Positions 36,421 through 47,282 of a stretch of 64,000 nt of DNA are shown one piece after another. The position numbers and the translations under genes were made by a program. How positions within the stretch are numbered: the first letter of the stretch is position 1; every line of letters begins with the position of its first letter. The notes under the pieces are model-generated. The model saw only the letters and a list, made by a program, of their open reading frames with translations. It did no database searches and was not told where the DNA came from. The stretch lies in contig CM062388.1 in assembly GCA_031310005.1 (NCBI GenBank), forward strand, positions 1,240,001 to 1,304,000, in the 5' to 3' direction. The DNA is from Dactylellina haptotyla (lineage: Eukaryota > Ascomycota > Orbiliomycetes > Orbiliales > Orbiliaceae).

Positions 36421-39400
36421 GTTGAGATATTCGAGCAACTAAAACAAAATTCTGATAAACAAAAGTCAATATATGGTTCGACACCTTGATCTTGAAGTAA
36501 AGCTAACGAAATCAGCGAAACCCAAATAGTTTTGGAGATCTCAATCAAGGACATCCATCGCCCTTACTGTATACTGCAACGAACGAAATGTTGATGGTCC
36601 AGCGCGAAGAGCCAATATCGCTGGAAGTGATATTTGGGTTTTGGTTGGGGTACAGAAGGTCGAGCAAGAGGGTGGGAGTTTGATGATGATGAAGAGACGG
36701 AGCACTACTGACGCCTGAGCAATATAGCGACTCGAGTACTAAAATCTTCGACGTACCTTTGATGGTGGAGTTGAAGGAAGATCCCAAGATTATGGGATTT
36801 TAACGTAGCTAGCAACGAGGAAATGCAAGACGAAGAGCAAAGACAAGATGTTGCCAGGGAGGGATCGAGGGAGAGGTTCAGAAACAGATTTCGAGGTCGA
36901 AGTAGCTGATGGGCAATTGGGTCAGAGAGCAGCAGAGCAGCAGAAGACGATTGCGGAATGGAAACGGTGGAGGTGGAAATAGAAACGGAGATGGAGATGG
37001 AGATGAGGATGAGGATGAGGATGATTCAAGGAAGATGGGACTGGGACGGAGATGAAGGCAGGAAAAGAGGGTCGAGGAGAGTTTGGGTCTATTTTGGTGG
37101 GAATAAAAGAATGTGGGCGACGTGCTCGGTGCCAGACGGTCGCTCACGACATTCACTCTGGCAACACTCTCCAAATCCATTCTACGCCCTTGTACACCCT
37201 GCTGATTTGCTACGAACTCTCATCTTTCATTATCATTATCATTATTGCGATGTAATCACACCAGGTTCTGCTAAAGCCTCTCCCTTCCCTCGTTTGCGGA
37301 CTCGTGCCGCACCATCCTCGCTCCCGAACCGTCCAATAGCGGGAGGTCAGCATTGAAGCAATTAACCTTATTTCAACAACATACAACAGCTTTCGACTGA
37401 CATAAGGCTACCAATCGCGTGCAAACGCGAGTTTGTTCGCATGATATCTCCATTCGATAGTCCGGGTCTGAAATTCATTGGATTAAATAGTAATAATCAG
37501 CGGGGGCTGGATTAACAACAAAAGTTACAACTATATGTTGGAATAATACGTTACTCAGAAGCACTAGTTAGGAATATTTATTACTATTATGATGCATTCT
37601 CCTACCGTGCTATATATTTTTATTTTCTTTCAGACGTATGGTTTCATACGAATAAATCAGCAGCATGATCAACAACGCATGCATGTTGTTGGATCTCGTT
37701 AACTTTCCCTATGTGGTTATTACCGCTTCAGGAGAGCATAGACCTCTGATGAAGGTGCATACTACTCGGGACCTTTGGAGACAGTCCTCCAAACTTGTTG
37801 TACTGCAAGAAAATCCAAAAAAATTGGCTTACTACTAATGAGTCCATTTTAGCAACTATGTGCAAGAGTTACTATTTACGATGTTAATATTTGTGAATGC
37901 TTTGGTAATTCAGCGCTCGTAAGATATCGATCGATTCGACTCGGCTCGAAGAGAGTGTACAGGTGGGTACCTTCTCGTCGATCTCATAATATCTACATGT
38001 ACGATGCTACTTCATTTGCGGGGGCTCGTATACTAGTACCGCGCGCGAGATGCAAACCAAAAGCCAAGATCATTTTCACAGTTCTCTTATCTGAAGGTTG
38101 CCCACCCTACCCGGGACTCATACTAACTGACGTACTTCCCCCGCATTTTTGTGTAACCCACCACCTCACTCTCCATATCCAGCGGATTCTCCTTGGCCTC
38201 ATGCGAGCACTTGACTAATTCTGCCATCCGACAGGTCAGATATGTCATCACCTGAGAAAGGGGGCCTGGAAGGAAGAGAATAACACTTTTTTTTAATTTA
38301 TTTAATGAAAAATGTGAATTGTAAATAATTTGACGTTGAGATAGTGTTGTGCGACGTACACGAGAACTGCAGCTCCCATGCGACCATGAGCGCAAGCATT
38401 TCGAGCGAGCTCCGAGAAATATGCACCTAATTCATGCAGCTAGACAACAAACCCTCTAATATATAACATGGGAAAGGAATGAAGAGAACAAATGCACGTC
38501 CGATAAGGCTCCGCCGATTTGCTGGGAGCTGGGAAAACTGCAGGAAATAGCTTCGCATCGAAAAATAGGAGCTGTTGCCGAAGCCCCAAATATAACCCAT
38601 TGGGCGTCGTTGAACTGGCCTTCGCCAGCCTTATTATTGTCATCGCGCGGTCGATTATGCGAACTAAATTCTGTTCGACGATTCTAGTTGTTATAGATGC
38701 GCAAGATCTTTATATACATGCGTACTCATCCCTCGCATGGATTTTTGTAACTGGGGGAAATGATATACTATCAGATCATCGGGCGATTTCGGAGGGGCAG
38801 AAGTAATCAACAAATGTTCCAACTGGGTGTATTCAATTGAGAAAAGGTCTCATACGGTTACTTCCAGCCACTAAGGAAACTGCCAACAACTCATTCACTT
38901 GTCAACTGGCGTTACACGGTCACAAAACATTAAAACAATTGTCTGTTTAGCACTAGTCTATCTCCCGTTATTGATCGGGGCATTAAGCAACGAGAGAGCG
39001 TTTCCGAGGATCCCTTGCACCATCAATGGGTTGGCGTTCACTGGCATTGGCTGAGAAACAGAGGATACGAGAAACAATTGGCTTGGGAGGTCATCTGACC
39101 AGTCTCCATTTTGGAAAGCAAGCAAAAGAGCTAACCCACCAGCAGTATTCTCCCAATCCGTCCTTTATCATATTTATCATAATGTTTCATCTCAAGAGGA
39201 GAGACAACTGACTGCGCTAGAAAACAAACTCCCAAGCTAGAAAACCGACTGCGCGCCCACGCAAACCCCCACCTACAACGGGACGGGTATTCGAGGGTAA
39301 AAGGACGGATGAAGAGAATAGCGAGATTATGGGGAAGCTAGGTTGCCGTCCAAGGGTCTAGAATAGGAATCTGGGATTTCATCCGCGATATCCTCATCGC

Positions 39401-42400
39401 CGTGTTGGAGCCAGCCAGGGGTTTATCTACTTGAATGCTCAATTTTTCAAATAACGAGGAGAGCAGATGGGGGAAAGTGACAACGCCAAGTTTTCGTTCG
39501 GTGTCCGGCAACAAAAGAGGAGTGCTAACTGGTATGCACCAGGGTCCAAACAGAAGCTAGGGATCTAGCTTGATTTTGACGTCCAAAACTAGCGTCTGTG
39601 ATTAGCTCAACCCAGGATACGGATGGAAATAGATGGGAAGGTGTTTCTCTCCATCTGAAAGTCAAAGTCGCAATTGACACCCTGCTCTATCGTGACAATC
39701 ACACAAATATCCCGAGCTCTCTGATCACAAATGTCGACAGTATTGCTCAATTTTGCGAGATGAATGAATTTTCGTCACATCACCTTCGATTCGCACGATC
39801 TAAGACATTAATATGCCCATGCCGTAAGCTTATCCCCGGCAGAAAGAAAAGGCGCAGAGGGTATCAAGAACTCACCCTCTATTCTCAGGTGTTTCGTCTT
39901 GAAGGGGTATATGCAAGTCACCAAACGATCGAGGAGACTATGCGCACCGTTTTGAGGAAAGAACAGAAACGCCCCCACATGGCTTCGATCAGCCCGTTTC
40001 GATACCCCAAAACTTCAGGACAAAAAGAAATAAAAAAATTCCGGACAATATCCGAATCGCACACTTCTGTTGACATTTCTCAAATCCACCACACCCACTT
40101 CTTTGCTAGGATCGTATTTATCCAGTAGAGGTGTAACATTTCAGGGTCCTAAGCTTCCCCAATCCTAAAAGAAACTGCGGATACTATTATATATGGTATT
40201 GTCGCTATTTTTGCAAGTTCGAGGGAACACAATCAATTTCGTGGTCTTAGGCTTCCTGCCCCCAGCCAGGCGAACGAAATAGACTTTTGACCCCCACGGG
40301 AAGGAAGCGAGAATACCCGTTCGTCATTATACTTGGCCCAACTATAGTGGCAGCTCAGGCCTCGTAGGAGGTAGGATAAATGTACAGAGAATGCGGAAGG
40401 CAAGAATCGGATATTCTTTTCGAGCCCTCGCGAAAGCCACTCGGACTAAAGAAAAATTTGATCGCCCCGAGGGATCCAATCTCTCCTTTCGCAGAAACAG
40501 GTAAGGAAGCTTATCGGTTGGCCGTTATCAAAGTTATCGCTTAAATTGGTTCCTGCCTAGGGTCTGCGAAAGAAAAATAAAATAAAAATTTTTGACAGTA
40601 TTGCGCGACAGCGGTGCGAGCTCGGAGGGGTAATTTGCAGGGCAAGGAAAAAAAAGAGTCATAGAAGTTTCTTGTACAAAATGCCTGCCTGAGGCCTCGC
40701 GGATGGTGAATCAAAACATGTCTTTCTATTATTCCTGTATCCATCAGTACTTAGTTGAGCAGTGCGGCGCGAAGCAACACGGTGAGTACCTGATACCTCC
40801 AAATAAGCACACAGACACACACACACATGGAACTTAATCCATGGCATTTGATTTCACATCCATGCATTCCGGCACCTATTCTCTCTTTTTCTTGCCGTTT
40901 GTTTTCCTGTCGTTTCTCCACACCCGTCCTGCTCTACTTTAGAAAAACCTGCCGCGAGCCGTCGTCCGTGTTGGCAGTTGGTACGTACACATGGCTTCCT
41001 GACAGGACCTGCATAACTGTCTGCATATCCGTGTTATACTGGAAGCAACAGATTCCAAGCTTTCGAGCCTGATTGTTGACCGCCCAGGTTTTACGTATTT
41101 TCTTGCTTCAGTATATCGCTGGTTGGGGGGCCATCTCTGTTTCTGCTTGGGGGATTTTTGATAATGAATAATTTGATGCCGAAGCGACGTTTCCCAGGGG
41201 TTGTCGACGCAGCTCAACTCCCAAGGCCCAATTTTCATTTCAAGGCCAAGAGAGTTGTCTCGCAAGGCCAGATGCCGTACTGGTCCCACAAAGCCAAGAG
41301 AGATAGAAACCGAGCGGTGAAGAGGGCCCCCCAATTTCCGGCCAGCCAGCCAGGCCTCGTCACGACCAGACGCCAGTTTCCTTTGCAATCCACGAGTTCG
41401 GTACCAGCAGCAGGCTTGGAGCTGTGGTGGTGGTTGGATATTCCCCACCTTTCCCAAATGGAAAAAGCGGAGAGCAGGTCTCGGGAACCCAGCCCAACTA
41501 ACTCAGCCATGGTCTCACCACTCACTTGGTCGCTCCAACGTCGAGGGCAAAGTGGGATGGCAATTGCATTGGAGGCCACCTAGCTACAGAGGGACACCTC
41601 CAGAGTGTACGGGATGGCATGGCATGGCATGGCACCTCCAATCCAACATGGGCCCGGGCGAGCAGATCAAATGAACTCGCGAACAAACAAGCCCGGCTAG
41701 CCTGCATCATGTCGCAATGTATGAAGCGGACACACAGACAATAATATCGGCCGTTTCTGTTCTATATCACACTGTTGACTCTATTCTACGCTGTTGGCGC
41801 TAAGAGACCAATGATCTTCTGACAACCCTTCCTTCCCCCAGACAGATCAGATCAGATCAGAGGCCGGACAGGACGGACGACTCCAAACCAGACCCCCAAA
41901 GCTGAACAGTCTCTTTTTTCCCTCCGTCTCTCTTTCGCTCCGTACCTTTTGATCCAATCGCAGAGGACTCCCTCCAGTCGTTCAAGCTTTGCAAATTTCG
42001 ATTAAGTAATTCTCCCTCTTTACACCTTCCCCTCCCTTCCCCGGATTTTTTTTTTCCCTCTTCCTTCCCGCAAACAAATCTATTCGTATCCTCCCTTTTG
42101 TTATTCGTGTTTCTGCTGACTCGGATTTCGTGGGGAAGACGAATCGAAAACAAGTGCCCTTCATTTGGCAGTGCCACCCCGGTTACCCTTTTCTCTCTTT
42201 TTGGAGTATCAGGACGAGCAGAAAACGGGCTTCTTCACCAGGACGCCGACCCTTTTTCACTAGCCCTCCTCCTTACCCGCCGTATATTCCTGTTGGATCA
42301 GTCTAGAAGAGGTGTATCTCCGCTGTAACATCCCTAGGTTTACGAAGGGTTTACCACCGTCCAATAGCATTATCTTGTGCGTTGAACTGCGAGCGGTGAG

Positions 42401-42908
42401 TCCGCAACTTCGCCTTAGCGAACAGGAACGTTGTTTTTGTTCGGTTGCAACGAGGTCAACGCGGTTCCCAGCAGAGCAGGTTTTCTTCAGAACCCTCCGC
42501 ACTCGGACTCTCCCCAAAGAAACTCAAGAAAGCTCGTACCTTTTCAGTAGCGGACAGCGCATAACTTCTCGTCAGATCCTTCAGAAATATTACGGTGGAC
42601 CAGGCAGTGAAATCTGCGGCCCCGGTTTGAACATGTCGATCCGATTCCTTGTTAGTAGACCATACCAGATGCTCTGATTTGCCGATTCCATTTCCCCATA
42701 CCCTTTCGGTTCCCACACCATATTCCTAATCCATATATATCCTTCTATCCACCCCCATCTTTTCCTTGTGTGATTGTGGATCCGTTTTTCATTTCTTTTC
42801 GTTTATTGTCTTTTGCATATAATACCCATCAAGCATTGCCCTTTTGCGTTTTTATATTCTGCATATACTCTTATTGTATTATCTCCGACGCACTTTATAT
42901 TTTGTATC
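36421..42908. other. 6.5 kb gene-free region
   Basis: Contains the leader and promoter of the RRM gene (to about 37.3 kb) and of the ACT-domain gene (from about 41.8 kb). Simple repeats: a GAGATG/GAGGAT-type tract at 36960-37025, AGATC units at 41844-41861 and GGCAT units at 41613-41634. Between 37.4 and 41.7 kb I find no ORF with protein character; the longest, 39598-40128, is judged spurious. No tRNA, transposon or terminal repeats recognised. Confidence 0.5.
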
Positions 42909-44439
42909 ATGCCTTCCTCCCCCAATCGACTATACGAGGCCTACCCCTGGAGTTCGCGAAGTGATAGAGGCAGCATGTCGGGTTCATCGAGTGAAGGCAG
43001 CTCGCAGCCTATTCCGATGACCCGGCCGCCAATGTCTCTGAGGAAACTTTCTTTAAGATCAGTCCATGGCACAATCCATGAAACCACTCCACCCGCCTCT
43101 CCGTCTTCCTTCAACTCTGCCTCCGCAGGCGCTGGATCCGTCACATCTTCTTCAGATGTCGTCGAGTGGCGAGCGAAGCGTAGTATGAACAACAGCGTTA
43201 ATTCAACGTATTTTTCCAGCGACTACAGCAGCAGTGTGGATAGCTTACGAACAACGGTGCGGTTCTCACAGGACTGTCGGCTCAGCCTTATCCACATCAC
43301 TCGCGACCTGTATCCACATTTTCTACAACCGATATTAAAACTTGTGCTGCCCATTCAAGACCCAAAGAAGGATGAAAATGGTCACCTACCAACAGTGGAC
43401 GAAGAGGAGGACAAGTATTATTCGAGAACAGATTATCAACCAAGCAATGCCAGTTCCGACGTCGGTCAAGTTTTCGTCAATGTTTCGATAACGCCAGTAG
43501 AATGTTCCGTCGTCTGTGCGCACGATAGCGCACAGGAGTTATTCCAACCACTCTTAGACGCACTAGAGCCAGAACGGAGAGAAAAAGTCGTCATATCAGA
43601 GGACGAATATGTTGTTATTCAAGTGGACGGTGAAGGGTTTGACGCCGGACAGAGAGTCCTAGAGTTAACAAGCCCGTTGGCGCTGGCTGGAGTGTAAGCA
43701 TTGTTTACATAAGATACTCTAACTCGTGACCCACCCTTTGCTGACGTTAAGCCGAAACAGTTCTATCTTCTTCATTACAACATACTTTTCCGACTACATC
43801 CTTGTTCCCGCTCGCAACCGCTCCAACGTAACGAAAGCCCTCCAGCGACGAGGTTTCGTATTTGAGAAACATGTGGACGCTTATGTCACCACCCACCACC
43901 GCACTCCTAGTGAATCACAGCCGCCAACGCCTCCTCCAACGCTTACTATCCCCGAGCTTCAGGACCGCACGTTTAGTTTACTCAAAGAACACAAAGTCAC
44001 ACCGCGAGTTAGCCGTGATTCCGAGCTTCTTCTTTGTGCTGGTCGTCGGAGCACAAATCTCACACCTGACGAAACCATGCACCTAGGGCTTGTTCAATGC
44101 CTCATAAACAAGCCAGATTTCTTGTCCGTCACTCTCACGGACACCGAGCCCCCATCATTCTTGATAGAGAGACATATGCTTCATCTATTTGGGCCCGAAG
44201 ATACTTTGTTGGGTAATAAGCATGAAGTATTGATCCCTATCATGCTAGATTTACGAGACTTACCCGTTGAATCCACGGGTATCGTTTGTGGTGTTGCCGG
44301 GAGGTTATGCGGCGAAAGTGGTGGTTTCCTAGAACGAAGCGACCCGGTGGATATGTCCTATCTCAGTACTGCTAGGGCTGGCACGGTGATGGTTGCCGAA
44401 GATGATATCGACAGAGCAATGGCAGCACTTCGGTTTTAG
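42909..44439 (+). CDS. ACT-domain protein resembling the arginine sensor CASTOR
   Basis: Exons 42909-43693 and 43761-44439 (intron GTAAGC...ACAG) give 487 residues. A Ser-rich disordered N-terminus (~120 residues) precedes ALL-type ACT segments: a first with CRLSLIHITRDLYPHFLQPIL, then DEYVVIQVDGEGFD followed by LALAGVSIFFITTYFSDYIL. The latter strongly resembles the CASTOR/GATSL ACT_7 signature (AGISIYYISTYYSDFIL-like). A further ACT-like pair lies in the C-terminal half (VTPRVSRDSELLLC, then GIVCGVAGRL and LSTARAGTVMVAEDDIDRAM). Animal CASTOR1 binds arginine and regulates GATOR2/mTORC1; a nutrient-sensing role here is inference. The start at 42909 is the ATG nearest the conserved body; an upstream in-frame ATG-free extension exists. 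Confidence 0.75.
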
Positions 44440-45355
44440 GAAAGCTTGAAATTCACGAAAAGGTGATACAGCCTTTCTCAATATACTCTCCTCCTTTTTT
44501 CTTTCTTTTCACAAAAAAAAAGAGTCTTAATACAGGTAGTGTTGTAAATCACGACGCAATGGGAGCGGGCGTGCCCGATATGAGTTTTGTAGTGCCTTTC
44601 TTCCTTCTAATTTTTCTCTCAAAAACTCCAATTTTATTTACGACGATGTTCTTTAAGCAAAAAATCTCTTTGATATCTCCCATCTACTTTGGTCATACAT
44701 GCATTTGAATCACAGCTACAAAAAATATACTCACGAAACTAACATCGACATCATGCTCAACTCTGGCGTTATCTCCGTTCTACATTCGTTCTCCTGTTTT
44801 AATACTTTTCTTTCTGGTTTCAATCTCTTTTAAATGTATATGCATCGGGTCTAAGGGGGATGTCCAAAAAAGTCTTGAATGCTTGAGCACGGAAAAGCCT
44901 TTGGGAATTCTGTTTTATTTCTTTTTGGACGGTGGGACTTTGTCTGTACATACCAAATGAGTAACATAAAATATGAGCATCTTGATACCCCTCTTTTCAA
45001 AAGAAAGCCTGCCTCAAACCTCGATATCAGATGCAATTACTCTATTCCGTTACGAGATACTATTGGTCTCGAATATCAAATGCCGTGATCTTACTGCATT
45101 CGTTCGCCATAAGACCATAGCAGTCTCGTTGCTGAACGCAAGCCATCGGTATCCCCAATCGGCCAACACATTGTGGCTGCCCGCGCCCCCATATTCCGCA
45201 GCCACAGCCTTGGCGCGGCAGCTTCCCCCAAAAGGACAAGTAACTCCACGCAGCAGCAAGCAACAACAAGCTCACGATATCGACCATCTTCCCGTCCGCG
45301 CATCCTCCCCACATATATCCAATTCGAACCCCTCCTTCTTCATATCCCATCAAAA
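44440..45355. other. Intergenic region between the ACT-domain gene and SPC3
   Basis: AT-rich 3' flank followed by C-rich sequence before the SPC3 ATG. No gene seen. Confidence 0.5.
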
Positions 45356-46188
45356 ATGCATAGCTCGTGAGTAACCCCGCGCCATGATTGGCTTTCAACA
45401 TTCGAGTCAGCAAGCCGATTAAGTTAACATTACCTTTCTTCCAATCCCCAGACTGGTCCGACTCCAACAGGTCTTCGGTTTCCTGACCACTGTCAGCTTC
45501 GCGCTGGGGACATTGATCGCGCTGACCTCGTATCTCTACCCCATGGCCCCGACGGCATCCATAAAAGTTAGAGATATAGCAGTGTACGTTACAAACCAAC
45601 CCCTCAATTCTCGCGGTAATTTCCGGCGCGCAAGGGCGCCGACAGCTATTCTGGTTTAGAAACAAAAGAAGGACGAACAATATACTGATTTAAGGACATA
45701 CGTACTATATCAATAGTGTCAAACGACGCTCCGGCGGCTACTACTCCACCCGGCAGAACGAATACGCCAAGATCAAATTTGACCTGAACGCCGACTTCGA
45801 CTCGCTCTACAACTGGAATACGAAACAGATTTATGTCTGGATCAGTACAAGTTACGGCGGTGACAGATATGTAAGCCTCATCGATTCCAGTTTCCTATAC
45901 CCTTGGATCTGCCTAACAAACTGAAATATCATGCAGCCCTCAAATGAAATGATAATTTGGGACAAAATCATCGATAAAACCGCGCTCTCCAAGAAAATTA
46001 CCCTTAAAAACGAACCTGCGAAATACAACGTCCATGACATCACGGGTGCGTATGCGAACCGCAATGCCACCCTAAAGCTTTCGTGGAACGTTCAGCCACA
46101 CGTCGGAGTGCTCATGTGGGGTAGTGCATCGGACAGCGTGACGGAGAGCTTCATGTGGCCGAGTGAAAAGGCGAGAGCTGCGGTGTAA
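45356..46188 (+). CDS. SPC3: Signal peptidase complex subunit 3
   Basis: Exons 45356-45366 (an 11-nt first coding exon), 45452-45583, 45717-45870 and 45937-46188 give 182 residues, the usual length. The N-terminus MHSSLVRLQQVFGFLTTVSF leads into one transmembrane helix (about residues 10-33). A lumenal domain follows with DLNADFDSLYNWNTKQI and NEMIIWDKII, the conserved SPC22/23 signatures, and FMWPSEKARAA near the end. It is an essential non-catalytic subunit of the ER signal peptidase. The tiny first exon means ORF callers will miss the true start. Confidence 0.93.
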
Positions 46189-47171
46189 TTTAGCATAAAG
46201 ACAGAAAAGCATAATCATAGTATCAGTATTCATTGCAATGGTAGTTTACTGTCATTCCGGGATCTTAAGATAGCAATAGGACTAGCGGCTTTATTGTGGT
46301 TACTACATTAGTGTTACAGTAGAGTCAGTAGCTGGAATTTTCGGAAAGGTTATTGAACCGACTGATGATTGTAATTTTTGTCAGAGATAAGAACTCTTCC
46401 GTGCATACAACAGAGATCTTGGATCCTGCATAGCGGCGGCAATCTTCGCGGAACAAAGAGTGATTTATATGTGCAATTCCTTAGGGAAGGCTAGAAATTT
46501 GAACTTGTTCAAACCAGAAATACTATAGCCGAATAATTATAAATGCAGGAAGACATTTCCCTCTGTTGATTCCGCTCGAGAAGGCTGAATAGTTCTGTTG
46601 TTATGCATGATATCTGCGCAGATACATATAGATTATCTCAGCCATGCCAAGAAACTCGTGGTTGCAGGGCCAGAGCCCACACAACCCTGGAATCGAGTCA
46701 CACATATCTATATTCTATATTGTATTCGAAACTTTTATTAAATGAGACATTAGTGCTCATTTCGCCAGAACATTGTCAAATACTATGACCTTGTCATGTG
46801 TAATGTGTAGGGAGAATATACAACCGTTGAGCCAAGCTGCAATTTAAAAGAAGATACTGGGGAGGCATAGGATGAAAAGGGTCTCGCTAAGGGAAACTAT
46901 AAAGTCCAAAAACGAAACATTTGAGAAACAAGAATCATCCCATATTATTTTTATTGATAAAAAACCCTACGCCACGACATCGCATAGAAAGTGTCCCTGT
47001 AATGTACATGAAGAAAATTCTCGTCACATCAGCAGAGTCTTTAAATTGGTGCTTAATAGAAGCGTAAAAGAAAGAAAGCAAGCGAAAGTAACTGTCTCAC
47101 GGAGAGAACGTCGAAGCGAAAACCAAATATTGTAAAACGGAGCGCTTTATAAATATTGCTCCTATTTAGTA
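46189..47171. other. Intergenic region between SPC3 and XRN1 (convergent)
   Basis: No gene is seen between the two 3' ends. The XRN1 side (47172-47282) holds protein-like sequence beyond the XRN1 stop and is listed separately. Confidence 0.5.
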
Positions 47172-47282
47172 TCAACCACGGCGCTTGTTGTTCCCGAAGC
47201 CACCACCAAACTATGGGGGTGGAATGTAGAAACCTGCCCGCATCATCATCTGATGCTGCATGATCATTTGTTGCTGCCAATT
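47172..47282 (-). other. Protein-like in-frame extension after the XRN1 stop
   Basis: Directly after the XRN1 TAG (47285-47283) the same frame reads 23 residues beginning NWQQQMIMQHQMMM and ending YIPPP, then TAG (47213-47211), then FGGGFGNNKRRG and TGA (47174-47172). Composition matches the Gln/Gly/Arg-rich XRN1 tail. It may be a readthrough extension, a decayed tail or chance. Confidence 0.45.

Noticed and set aside
36465-36490. GGTTCGACACC B-box match near 36477
   Set aside because: No A box or acceptor stem pairing upstream; the site falls in the leader of the RRM gene.
36421-36787. Coding first exon MGSSFNSTIK for the RRM gene
   Set aside because: Its GTACGT donor is good, but joining it to the exon at 36438 gives the wrong frame, so it is more likely non-coding leader.
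39598-40128. 176-codon plus-strand ORF in the gene desert
   Set aside because: It lacks an ATG at its start, has no recognisable motif and no fitting splice partners; likely chance.
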